Shown piece after piece: positions 8,917 through 16,810 of a stretch of 64,000 nt of DNA. Made by a program: the position numbers and the translations under genes. The first letter of the stretch is position 1, and the number at the start of each line of letters is the position of its first letter. This DNA is from an uncultured Luminiphilus sp. (GTDB lineage: Bacteria; Pseudomonadota; Gammaproteobacteria; Pseudomonadales; Halieaceae), in NCBI GenBank assembly GCA_943840615.1, contig CALSVI010000001.1:85879-149878 (forward strand), written 5' to 3'. A model generated the notes under the pieces. That model saw only the letters and a list, made by a program, of their open reading frames with translations. It did no database searches and was not told the origin of the DNA.

Positions 8917-10959
8917 TTAGAAACGATATCGAACGATCAGTTGAAGCTCGTCTTCTTTTGCTGCCATGCCGATCGGTCCGGAACGGAAGCGACCCAGCGG
9001 CTCGAATCCGCCAAGACCCGCAGAGCCTGAAACGGTGCCATTACCGTGCTCGGGCAACGGAGGGATCGATGTCGTGAATGGGCCAAACGGGTTACACAAG
9101 CGACAGTCATCGAAGACCTCGTCTTCACCCCCGGTTTTGATGTTGGCCTTAAAGATCACCTGCCAGTTGTCGCTGATCAGCCAGTCAATAGACGGCTCAG
9201 CCACGAAGGCACCTGCCCTGAAGTCGTAAGCCATGATCAGTTGCGGGCTCAAACGGTCAGCCAGCCACCAACCTTTGATGAGGAAGGTGCCGATGAAGTT
9301 GGTTTCCCAATCTGGCATACCAACCTTGCCCAACGTGGCTTGCTCGATTTCGTGGTCGACCAAATGTTGGCCGAACAGCTGGGCCGACAGCAGGAAAGCC
9401 CGCCGGTTGTTAAGTGGCCGGAAGAAGACGTTTTTGTCTGCACCGATGACGAAACGGAAAACATCACTCTCGGAGTACAACTCCTCGCGCAGGGTGTTTG
9501 CGAACTCCTCGCCTTGCGTATACGCCGCCTCAACTCGGAATACTGTGTCGATGCTTTGAGAGTAGTAATCCACCGAGCCACCGAACATGTTGATCCGAGG
9601 GAAATACACATCAAACGCGATTAAGTGATCCCAGGTCTGCGCAGGGCCACCAACAAACGGGTTGACCACCTCCACGCCGCCAGCGCGGAGAGAGGGCAAC
9701 TGCGATCGATAGGTCATTGCATTGATCGACCAACCCAAGTCGCCATAGACACCCTCAAACTTGATGCCCAACTGCGTGTTGCTTAAAGACCACTCAGGCA
9801 GGTTCACGTTGCGAATACCGATGGTGTTGGGTCCGAAGTTCGTCGCCAAAAGTCCCTTAGAGGGGTCCGCGGGGTCAAATGGCGCAAAGTTCGCCACCGT
9901 GCCGCCGTTATCCCACAGGTTCTTCATGCCACGGAAGAAGCACCCTGCGTCAAGAATGACGTTGGGCGTGCCACATTGCCCCAGATTGTTGGGACGGAAC
10001 TGATCGAAGTTCCATACAATCTGTGCGTTGAGGTCATCGAAAACTCCGGTCGGGCCGAAACGGAAATCCGTGGTCAACATCCACATCGGAATCCGAATAT
10101 CCTCCAGCTCGTCGTAGATGTTATTTCTTGAGAAGTCGACCGGATTAATGATGTCGAGTACGCGGAATAAGTCTGTTCGACCCCAGATTACCTGCTGCTT
10201 ACCAAGGCGAAAGTTGATCTCGTTATCGCCTTGCCCTAACAGCGTTGCATCGACATACAACTCCCGGAGCCAGTCGAGGCGATCGCTATAGATTTCGGGT
10301 GAGGCCAGTTCATTCTCGTCGAAATCCATGTAGTCCTTGATGCAGCCGCGACTGTCGACATCACAAGGCCTGACCGGCACACCAAAGGCGACGCCTGCAC
10401 CATGAGGGCGTAAATGGTCTCCCAGTGTGATCATGCCTTCATTGGGGTTGTTGATGTAACCATCGAGAAAAGTGTTGGCACCCAGCGGTCCGGAGACTGC
10501 TCCCGGTGGCGCGCCCACAATCTCTTCAACGCGCGGTCCCAAAATGTTGATCACAGCGAAATTACCGACGGCGAGGCCGCCTGCTGGGCCAAGACCGGAG
10601 CCGTTCGCCGGGATGGATGTGGGTGCGCCAATGTTGGCCAGACCGTAAGAATTTACGAAGGCCTGACCGCCGGCCTCGTCGCCATAATCTTTGCTGTTGA
10701 GGCGATGGACTTGGTCATAAGACACGCGAAGTACGCCATTCACGCTGACGTTGGAGAAGGGTCCGACATTGCCGATAAACTTCAGGCCCTCGAGCTGCCC
10801 TAGGGTGCGAAACTTCGACAGGCCAATGTCGTCCCGGTAGTGTGTTGCTTGTTCGACGAAGCCAGACCACTCGGTCTCGTCTGCCAAGGCGGTTTGTTGG
10901 TGAGCTCCACTCACAGCCAATGTGGCTGTGAGCGCAAGAGCTGTGCGTTTAATAACCAT
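8917..10959 (-). CDS. DUF1302 family outer-membrane protein
   Basis: A 680-residue protein with an N-terminal signal peptide (cleavage near ALADE) and a C-terminal phenylalanine in LIVRYRF, the usual end of a BAM-inserted beta barrel. Typical segments include LRELYVDATL, RLGKQQVIWGRTD and the central DUF1302 barrel repeats. Members are large outer-membrane proteins of unknown substrate, often paired with DUF1329 and an RND pump in hydrocarbon, steroid or aromatic degraders. GGAGAG precedes the ATG. Confidence 0.9.
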   Translation of the reverse strand: MVIKRTALALTATLAVSGAHQQTALADETEWSGFVEQATHYRDDIGLSKFRTLGQLEGLKFIGNVGPFSNVSVNGVLRVSYDQVHRLNSKDYGDEAGGQAFVNSYGLANIGAPTSIPANGSGLGPAGGLAVGNFAVINILGPRVEEIVGAPPGAVSGPLGANTFLDGYINNPNEGMITLGDHLRPHGAGVAFGVPVRPCDVDSRGCIKDYMDFDENELASPEIYSDRLDWLRELYVDATLLGQGDNEINFRLGKQQVIWGRTDLFRVLDIINPVDFSRNNIYDELEDIRIPMWMLTTDFRFGPTGVFDDLNAQIVWNFDQFRPNNLGQCGTPNVILDAGCFFRGMKNLWDNGGTVANFAPFDPADPSKGLLATNFGPNTIGIRNVNLPEWSLSNTQLGIKFEGVYGDLGWSINAMTYRSQLPSLRAGGVEVVNPFVGGPAQTWDHLIAFDVYFPRINMFGGSVDYYSQSIDTVFRVEAAYTQGEEFANTLREELYSESDVFRFVIGADKNVFFRPLNNRRAFLLSAQLFGQHLVDHEIEQATLGKVGMPDWETNFIGTFLIKGWWLADRLSPQLIMAYDFRAGAFVAEPSIDWLISDNWQVIFKANIKTGGEDEVFDDCRLCNPFGPFTTSIPPLPEHGNGTVSGSAGLGGFEPLGRFRSGPIGMAAKEDELQLIVRYRF

Positions 10960-11033
10960 AAAACTTGCTCTCCGTTTTTATAAAATTAGCAATAGCACAT
11001 TGAAAACCCCGTGCCGCGTTCTTCTTATGTCTC

Positions 11034-11051
11034 CGTGGGGTAAACCCCGCG
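11034..11051 (-). other. Intercistronic hairpin after the RND gene
   Basis: A seven-pair stem (one mismatch) with a TTTA loop on the minus strand lies immediately after the RND stop and before DUF1302. There is no T-tract directly after it, so it is more likely a transcript-stabilising or processing hairpin than a terminator. Confidence 0.45.
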
Positions 11052-11055
11052 GCTC

Positions 11056-13392
11056 CTATTTTTCACTTTCAATAAATGCAGGTTTGGTCACCAGTATCCA
11101 TGCGGGTACCAACACCAGCGCTGCCAGTGCATTGAGTACCACCATGACCGACAGTAACAATGCGGCGTCGGCCTGGAACCGCAGGTCCGATAGGAAAACC
11201 CACATGATAATTCCCGCGATGAGCGTTATGGCCGTGAAGGAAATGGCTAATCCGGTGCTGGCCATCGCGCCGCGCACGGCAGCAAGTAGATCGGCTGAGG
11301 TGGCCCGCTGCTCTCTGATCCGATCCATCATGTAGATTGAATAATCGATACCGACGCCAATCCCGACAGCAATGACGGGCACGGTGTTGATGTTGATGCC
11401 CACACCGGCTAGCCCCATATAGGCGTAGGTGAGTGTCGTGGCAAAAGACATCGCCAAAAACATCATGAAGCCTGCGCTGAGTGAGCTGTAAAAAATCATA
11501 ACCGTGGCGAAGATAAGCGCGAACACGAGGGGCAGTACTAGCTGATTGGTCTGAAATGCCGCTTCATCCATCGCCGCTGTCACGCCAATGGTGCCGCCGG
11601 CCATGCGCACTGTCAGGCCGGGTACGGCACCCTCATTTGCGTCGATCCATTGTCGAGCGGTGTGAATGGCTCGGCGAATGGTCTCTCCCTGATGATCTTT
11701 GTAATAGAAGACAAGGTTCGCCTGCTGCTCGGCCGGATCGATAAATTCCTTCAACGCGCCGGGAATGGGGCTGGATGCCATATAAGCGAACAGTAGCCCA
11801 CCGACGTACATGTCATCCTTGGGGATCTGCTGCCAGCGCGGATCGTTGTTGTGTAATAAGCGATTGACCTGCTTTACAAGATCGGGGATGCCCTTTGCAC
11901 CACCGACTTCGGGATCGAGCAGCATATGCCGTTCAAAGTCAGCCAGTGCAGCGAGCACGTCGGGCCGTTTGATGCCGCCCGGCTCATCTGTTTCTGCGAC
12001 GATGTAAAGTTCTTCAGATCCGGGGAAACGCTCATTGATGATGCGTGATCCCACGTTGTAGTCATGGCTTTGGTAGAGGATGGGTGAGCCGGGCTCGGAT
12101 TCCCCTATGGTGACTTGGGATGCGGCGAGCAAGCCCGCCGCGATGAGGCACGCAGAGGCCAGCAACAACCCGCGCGGGTTGTGTGTCACAAATGCGCCGG
12201 CCCAATCGCCGAAACGAGACAGTGCGCCTTGGCTGGTTTGCTTGGTTTTTTGTGCCGGCAAGATTGATAAGGCGGCAGGCAGTGCAATAAGAACGGTGGG
12301 GATAATGCACAGTGCCCACAAAGAGGCGTAGTGCGCGAGTTTGGTGTTGAGCGGTATGGAACCGACCGCGATCAGCAACAGGCCAATGGCGTCAGATACT
12401 ACGCCCAGTGTGCCCGGTCTGAACAAGCTCTTAAAGGTGCCCGTTGCGGCCTCTGCGGCAATTTTTCCTGTCTCGAGTTCAGCGTAGTAGCGTTTAACGA
12501 TTTGAATGCCATGTGACATGGCTCTCGCAGAGATCAAAAAGGGAATCACCAACCCGAGAGGGTCTAGGTTGTAGCCCAGCATCGCAATGATGCTCAGACC
12601 CCAAATCGAGGAAATCAGCACGCCCATGAGCGGTAACATGACGCCGTACGTGGAACGGAAATGCACCAGCAACAGCGCGATCATGATCAGCGCGGTGAAG
12701 GCGAGTATCTGGAAGATCTGACTCTTGTAATGGTAGGCCCACCCAATGAGCACGGGCTGTCCGGTCGCGTAAATGCTGATACCCGCGGTTTTGAATTCCT
12801 CACGCAAAGCCTGCAGCTCTTCGAAGGTGACCTCGTAATCCAGCGCACCCTCGTTAAGCTGGGCCTTGACCAACGCCATCTTCATGTCGGGTGAGATCAG
12901 TGGTCCGTAAACAATGGGATTGGCAACCACTGACTTTTTGAGCGCGGCGAGCTGGTCCTTGCTAAGAGCCGGGTCCTGCGGCTGGTAATAGGGGTCAGAC
13001 ACGATATTGCCCAGCTCGGTCAGCCACACTTTGCGCGTCGTGCGGTGAGTGAAACTGGTCACCAGATTGTGATTCACACCCGGAAGCTCATCCACGGCTT
13101 GCGTGACTTGATGAATCAATTGCAGGGTATCGTTGGTGAAGATGTCACCCGATTCGACCGAGACGCCCACAATGATGACGTTAGCGCCACCGAATCCGTC
13201 TTTAATCTCATTATGGAGCTGAATATAAGGGTGCGACTGGGGTAGCAGGTCGGCAAAGTCAGAGTACATTCGGACACCGGAGACCTGTGCCAGACAGAAA
13301 ACCGTGATGGCGCCGATGAGGGCTAGATAGGTTTTAGGCCAGGTAAATACCGTGCGCTCTACTACACTGGCAAGTCGCCCACCGACGCTCAT
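11056..13392 (-). CDS. MMPL/RND superfamily transporter
   Basis: A 778-residue inner-membrane protein with the RND/MMPL two-fold plan: one TM segment near residues 19-37, a large periplasmic loop, a block of about five TM segments (about 225-375), another TM near 410, a second loop, and a final TM block (about 620-770). The conserved GIGVGIDYSIYMMDRI carries the proton-relay-type aspartate in the last block. Its class (with HpnN) moves hydrophobic molecules across or out of the inner membrane. Its ATG overlaps the upstream lipoprotein stop (ATGA), indicating coupling. Confidence 0.9.
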   Translation of the reverse strand: MSVGGRLASVVERTVFTWPKTYLALIGAITVFCLAQVSGVRMYSDFADLLPQSHPYIQLHNEIKDGFGGANVIIVGVSVESGDIFTNDTLQLIHQVTQAVDELPGVNHNLVTSFTHRTTRKVWLTELGNIVSDPYYQPQDPALSKDQLAALKKSVVANPIVYGPLISPDMKMALVKAQLNEGALDYEVTFEELQALREEFKTAGISIYATGQPVLIGWAYHYKSQIFQILAFTALIMIALLLVHFRSTYGVMLPLMGVLISSIWGLSIIAMLGYNLDPLGLVIPFLISARAMSHGIQIVKRYYAELETGKIAAEAATGTFKSLFRPGTLGVVSDAIGLLLIAVGSIPLNTKLAHYASLWALCIIPTVLIALPAALSILPAQKTKQTSQGALSRFGDWAGAFVTHNPRGLLLASACLIAAGLLAASQVTIGESEPGSPILYQSHDYNVGSRIINERFPGSEELYIVAETDEPGGIKRPDVLAALADFERHMLLDPEVGGAKGIPDLVKQVNRLLHNNDPRWQQIPKDDMYVGGLLFAYMASSPIPGALKEFIDPAEQQANLVFYYKDHQGETIRRAIHTARQWIDANEGAVPGLTVRMAGGTIGVTAAMDEAAFQTNQLVLPLVFALIFATVMIFYSSLSAGFMMFLAMSFATTLTYAYMGLAGVGININTVPVIAVGIGVGIDYSIYMMDRIREQRATSADLLAAVRGAMASTGLAISFTAITLIAGIIMWVFLSDLRFQADAALLLSVMVVLNALAALVLVPAWILVTKPAFIESEK

Positions 13393-14432
13393 GGTGAATC
13401 CTCAGTGGATTGGTTTGCAGGGTCGCCCAGTTGGGGTGTCTCGGATAGCGGGAGCTGCTGTAGCAAACCCCAGCCACCGGCCACCAATAGACCACCGTTG
13501 AACGCGGTTGCCGCAGCAAAGTGGATGGGCGTCTCCAGAGACGGGTGCGTCACCCATCGCATTTGGCTCGATTCATACACTAAGAGTGTGCCCAGATCTC
13601 CAAAGGCAAAAACCCGGTCGCCGCTTTCGGTGAAGCCATAGATAGACGCTTGGGTTTCAGAGAGCTCTTTCGACCAGCTCTCGCCCCCATCTTTTGTCGC
13701 GTAGATCACACCCAGTACGCCACTTACCCACCCGGTGTTGGCGTCAGTGAAGTAGACATCAAGCGGGTAAAAATCCTCAGCGATAGGTGCCAGGATGTCC
13801 CAGGTCGCACCTGAGTCAGTGGATTTTGCAAACGTACCAAACTCGCCAGCGGCAAAACTGGTGCCCGTCTGTGGCACAAAACTCATCGCCGTCAACGTGA
13901 AATCGTCGTAGAAGCTGTGATCAACCCAGTCAGTGCTGCCCGGGGGACGCGACAGGAGGGTACCGAACGCGCCAGAGGTCCAAAGCGTGCCATCAGAACT
14001 GCAGGCAACGTCTTGTAATTGTTCCTGAGTGTCAACGGCCTCCGCCTGCCAACCGCCCCCTGCTAGTGTCCAAATTTCATTTTCGAAGCTGAGTGCGACG
14101 ATCGAGCCGTCGGGACAATTGGTGCTCGCCAAAAAAGTGGGTTGCGGCAATCCAGATTCTCTCGCGGCCAGCACCTGCCGCCGCCAGGAGAGTGCACCGT
14201 TTTCAGCAGTGCCGAGTAACACAACTCCATTGTCAGCCAACGCGACGATTGAATCCGGGCCTGACGGTGAGACGGCGAGGAACTGGTCGGTTCTGAGCAC
14301 GGGCTGCGCGAGTGTCGCCTCGACACCGTCAAGTCTCAGTTCTGCCTCGCAACCCAGCAAGCAGCCGAGCAGACTCAGTGTCATCAGCGCGGAATGCTGT
14401 GAAATGCGTCTTTCGGGGTGTTGAACCCTCAA
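13389..14432 (-). CDS. YCF48/BNR-repeat lipoprotein
   Basis: A 347-residue protein starting at TTG 14432 with GGGAG seven bases upstream. A signal with lipobox LLGC is followed by a beta-propeller-like series of repeats (for example TSFAAGEFGTFAKS, TGWVSGVLGVIYATKDGG, RVFAFGDLGTLLVY) like photosystem II assembly factor YCF48. It probably sits in the periplasm anchored to a membrane as a partner of the RND pump. First gene of the four-gene operon, 128 bases downstream of a minus-strand sigma-54 promoter. Function unproven. Confidence 0.83.
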   Translation of the reverse strand: MRVQHPERRISQHSALMTLSLLGCLLGCEAELRLDGVEATLAQPVLRTDQFLAVSPSGPDSIVALADNGVVLLGTAENGALSWRRQVLAARESGLPQPTFLASTNCPDGSIVALSFENEIWTLAGGGWQAEAVDTQEQLQDVACSSDGTLWTSGAFGTLLSRPPGSTDWVDHSFYDDFTLTAMSFVPQTGTSFAAGEFGTFAKSTDSGATWDILAPIAEDFYPLDVYFTDANTGWVSGVLGVIYATKDGGESWSKELSETQASIYGFTESGDRVFAFGDLGTLLVYESSQMRWVTHPSLETPIHFAAATAFNGGLLVAGGWGLLQQLPLSETPQLGDPANQSTEDSP

Positions 14433-14558
14433 CGACCGACTCCCTATTACCCTGCGTCGTTCCCTTGTTTATACGTTATGGGTCGACGTCACATTTATCG
14501 TTTTTATGGCCAGAGATGGACCGATGCACCCGTCACTGCCTTTTCTAAGGAGTTTCCT

Positions 14559-14575
14559 TGCAAATATGATGCCAA
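14559..14575 (-). promoter_or_regulatory. Sigma-54 (-24/-12) promoter for YCF48-RND-DUF1302-DUF1329
   Basis: On the minus strand the sequence reads TTGGCATCATATTTGCA, with the -24 GG and -12 GC ten bases apart as sigma-54 requires. It lies 126 bases upstream of the TTG start at 14432. Outside the five-base spacer it is identical to the plus-strand promoter at 15015. Confidence 0.8.
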
Positions 14576-14722
14576 TATTGCTTGGGAAGCCGAAATGCCT
14601 TGCAGTGAGTGCTTTGTTGCTGGTATCGGGACTCCGCGTCACCGCACCGCTGGATGGCGGGAGGTGCTCTGCCTTCCGTTTTTAATTACTACATTAAAAA
14701 TGACGATTCTGCGGCCAGAAAA

Positions 14723-14740
14723 GCCTCCGTTTTGTGAGGC
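14723..14740. repeat. Short inverted repeat in the divergent region
   Basis: GCCTC and GAGGC arms flank an eight-base loop containing CGTTTTG, which resembles one arm of the palindrome at 14879. It lies about 150 bases upstream of the minus-strand promoter, a usual enhancer distance. Function uncertain. Confidence 0.3.
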
Positions 14741-14878
14741 GGGCTGGATTGAAGTCTCATCACCATGGAGGACATGGCTGTTACCAGCGCTAATCAAATA
14801 GGAGGTTACAGTGGCGTCGATGGCGATCGTTGTTCCTATTTGAATCATGAGTTTTACTATTTAGATAAAAAAAGCTCT

Positions 14879-14905
14879 CAAAACCGGCGTTCTGCGGCAG
14901 TTTTG
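14879..14905. promoter_or_regulatory. Imperfect palindrome, candidate upstream activating sequence
   Basis: Arms CAAAACCGGCG and CGGCAGTTTTG (9 of 11 positions complementary, outer six perfect) surround TTCTG. It lies about 110-135 bases upstream of the plus-strand -24 element, the usual distance for XylR/DmpR enhancer sites. It is the best operator candidate here, but I cannot match it to a proven DmpR site from memory. Confidence 0.5.
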
Positions 14906-14952
14906 TCCTATTCGTAAATTTTTGGCAATTTGGTTTGCAACGCATATATCGA

Positions 14953-14969
14953 CCGATTTTGAAAATTGG
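14953..14969. repeat. AT-rich palindrome upstream of the phenol promoter
   Basis: CCGATTTT-G-AAAATTGG forms a 17-base palindrome with 7 of 8 matching positions, about 45-60 bases upstream of the -24 element. It may be a second activator half-site or a bend (IHF-like) site between enhancer and promoter. This is speculative. Confidence 0.3.
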
Positions 14970-15014
14970 CGTGGATAAAGGGACGCAGCACCGAATTTTT
15001 AGTTGTGTCGGGTT

Positions 15015-15031
15015 TTGGCATACCTATTGCA
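15015..15031 (+). promoter_or_regulatory. Sigma-54 (-24/-12) promoter of the phenol catabolic operon
   Basis: TTGGCATACCTATTGCA places GG (15017-15018) and GC (15029-15030) exactly ten bases apart and matches the sigma-54 consensus closely. Transcription would begin near 15042, leaving about 95 bases of leader before dmpK. Activation by the DmpR-like protein at 3520 is expected. Confidence 0.85.
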
Positions 15032-15137
15032 GGCGGTAAATGGAGAGCAATTTCCGTAAAGAGTACTCCGTTGCGGCGACCAGTCCGGTGGAAACCTTGA
15101 CTGCGGTCAGCGAGCGACCCTTCAGGGAGTGATCAGC

Positions 15138-15479
15138 ATGACAGACGACACATCGAAGACTGCCAAGTTAACGTTGGTACCGGGGAATCCGCTCAAGACG
15201 GCAGACCATTTGCCTCGCTACGTCAGAGTCACCGAGCGATTGCCTAACGGCGTGATCGCCTTCGATTTTGCCGTTGGCACTCCCGATATGTTCGTCGAGT
15301 TGATTCTGCCAGAGGACGCGTTTGAGGCTTTTTGCGAGAACAACAGTGCGGTTCATATGACACTGGAGCAAAGCGCTGAAGTCGATCTCGAAATGGAAAA
15401 ATATCGCTACGGCGAAGAGGGTATGGAGTTAAAGCGCGCGGCCGCAAGGATGCGTAGTGGGGAAAACGAACCATCGTGA
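15138..15479 (+). CDS. dmpK: Phenol hydroxylase accessory/assembly subunit (DmpK-like)
   Basis: A 113-residue protein of the phenol hydroxylase P0 family, proposed to help iron loading or assembly of the oxygenase rather than turnover. The family core is the segment from YVRVTERLPNG to FVELILPEDAFEAFC. ATG 15138 is chosen over GTG 15129 because GGGAG lies about eight bases upstream of it. It heads the operon and is followed at once by the oxygenase beta subunit. It is somewhat longer than DmpK. Confidence 0.88.
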   Translation: MTDDTSKTAKLTLVPGNPLKTADHLPRYVRVTERLPNGVIAFDFAVGTPDMFVELILPEDAFEAFCENNSAVHMTLEQSAEVDLEMEKYRYGEEGMELKRAAARMRSGENEPS

Positions 15480-15522
15480 TGGCGCGGGCTCTAGCCTGCA
15501 CCGGTGAATCTGGGACAGTCCA

Positions 15523-16512
15523 ATGACCTTAGAAATAAAAACATCGAATATCAAACCCATCAGAAATACCTATGGGCACATTGCGCGCCGTTTTGGCGAT
15601 AAGCCGGCGTCGCGGTATCAGGAAGCCACCTATGACAATGCGGCGCTGGTTAACTTTCACTATAAGCCATTGTGGGATCCTGACCACGATCTGAACGATC
15701 CGCGCAGAACCGCGATTCACATGGAAGATTGGTACGCGCTGAAGGACCCCAGGCAGTTTTATTACGGCACCTATGTACAAAACAGGGCGCAAATGCAGGA
15801 GAAAGCAGAAGGTAACTTCAGTTTTTTCGAAAAGCGGGACTTGGGAGCGCGGTTGTCAGAAGACGTGTTGAGCAAGTGCGTGCGCTTTCTGCTGCCGTTA
15901 AGACATGTCGAGCAAACGGCGAACCTGAATAACATGCACTGCTCAGCGAGCACGAATTACTGTACCGCGCTCGCGCAAGCCACAAAGTTTGAAGCCATGG
16001 ACCGACTTGGCAACGCACAGTACTTTTCGAGGGTCGGCCTTGCATTGGATGGCAATTCAGGTTCCACGCTGAATGAAGCAAAAGAGTTTTGGATGACGGA
16101 CAGCGCCTGGCAGGGAGTGAGAGCTCTCTGCGAGAAAACGCTAACGGTCAAGGATTGGTATGAGACCTTTTTGGCACAGAATTTGGTCTTCGATTCCCTG
16201 CTCAACGACCTTTACTATCGCCAGATGGATGCATGGTTGAGCGTCAACGGTGGACAGGACCTGCTGATTCTGCTCGATTTCATGTCATCCAGGCTGACTG
16301 ATTCACAGAGATGGGTCGATAGCGTTGTAAAGTTGACTGCGGCAGAGAGCGACGGGAATAAAGAGCTGGTGCAGTCATGGATTTCAGCATGGCGCATCTC
16401 CGCGCAACAAGCCCTTGAACCGCTGGCCTCGGCCATGTTGGGTGAGGAAGCCTTGGCCGACGCGTTCTCTGCATTGGAAACCCGGCTTGGAAAAATCGGA
16501 CTTGGGGGTTAA
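15523..16512 (+). CDS. dmpL: Phenol 2-monooxygenase oxygenase beta subunit (P1, DmpL-like)
   Basis: A 329-residue structural subunit of the diiron oxygenase. It has the same helical ferritin-like fold as the alpha subunit but no diiron ligands. Recognisable segments are RRFGDKPASRYQE, YKPLWDPDHDL and the DPRQFYYGTYVQNRA region. It pairs with DmpN (alpha) and DmpO (gamma) to form the (alpha-beta-gamma)2 hydroxylase of phenol to catechol. Confidence 0.95.
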   Translation: MTLEIKTSNIKPIRNTYGHIARRFGDKPASRYQEATYDNAALVNFHYKPLWDPDHDLNDPRRTAIHMEDWYALKDPRQFYYGTYVQNRAQMQEKAEGNFSFFEKRDLGARLSEDVLSKCVRFLLPLRHVEQTANLNNMHCSASTNYCTALAQATKFEAMDRLGNAQYFSRVGLALDGNSGSTLNEAKEFWMTDSAWQGVRALCEKTLTVKDWYETFLAQNLVFDSLLNDLYYRQMDAWLSVNGGQDLLILLDFMSSRLTDSQRWVDSVVKLTAAESDGNKELVQSWISAWRISAQQALEPLASAMLGEEALADAFSALETRLGKIGLGG

Positions 16513-16520
16513 CGGCGAAG

Positions 16521-16793
16521 ATGGCTAGAGTACAGATCGCGTTTCAGGACAACGACGAGTCTCGTTACATCGTCTCAGCAATTGAAGAGGACAACCCGGA
16601 CTCGACGATTCACTACGAGCCAGCGTTGATTCGCATCGAGAACGAAGGCTCGTTACAGATAAATAAAGCGACAGTAGAAGCCCACATGGGAAGAGAGTGG
16701 GACGTTCAGAGTATCCACGTCAACCTGGTCACCCTGACCGGTAATATTGATGAAGACGACGACTATTTCAAACTGGCTTGGGGCGGCCAATAA
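16521..16793 (+). CDS. dmpM: Phenol hydroxylase regulatory (effector) protein, MmoB/DmpM family
   Basis: A 90-residue cofactor-free effector protein (P2) that binds the oxygenase and couples oxygen activation to substrate. The core reads ALIRIENEGSLQI and DVQSIHVNLVTLTG, matching DmpM. Eight bases separate it from dmpL, and its stop lies 17 bases before the preferred dmpN start. Confidence 0.95.
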   Translation: MARVQIAFQDNDESRYIVSAIEEDNPDSTIHYEPALIRIENEGSLQINKATVEAHMGREWDVQSIHVNLVTLTGNIDEDDDYFKLAWGGQ

Positions 16794-16810
16794 AAATGGA
16801 GGCAACATCA

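Larger units (their letters stand above)
14433..15137. promoter_or_regulatory. Divergent control region between the envelope operon and the phenol operon
   Basis: This 705-base gap holds no convincing gene. It contains a -24/-12 promoter facing each way, a 27-base imperfect palindrome, a 17-base palindrome and a short hairpin, listed separately. Its first half is AT-richer than the flanking coding DNA. The layout fits a shared enhancer region for the sigma-54 activator encoded at 3520. Confidence 0.8.

Noticed and set aside
14418..14801. A 127-codon plus-strand ORF upstream of dmpK
   Set aside because: It overlaps the start of the YCF48-like gene and the minus-strand sigma-54 promoter, and its composition is not protein-like.
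14765..14917. A 50-codon ORF (ATG 14765) inside the divergent control region
   Set aside because: It has no ribosome site, overlaps the candidate enhancer palindrome and resembles no family I know.
14924..14944. A second sigma-54-like sequence, TTGGCAATTTGGTTTGCA, upstream of dmpK
   Set aside because: GG and GC are eleven bases apart instead of ten; the site at 15015 is exact.
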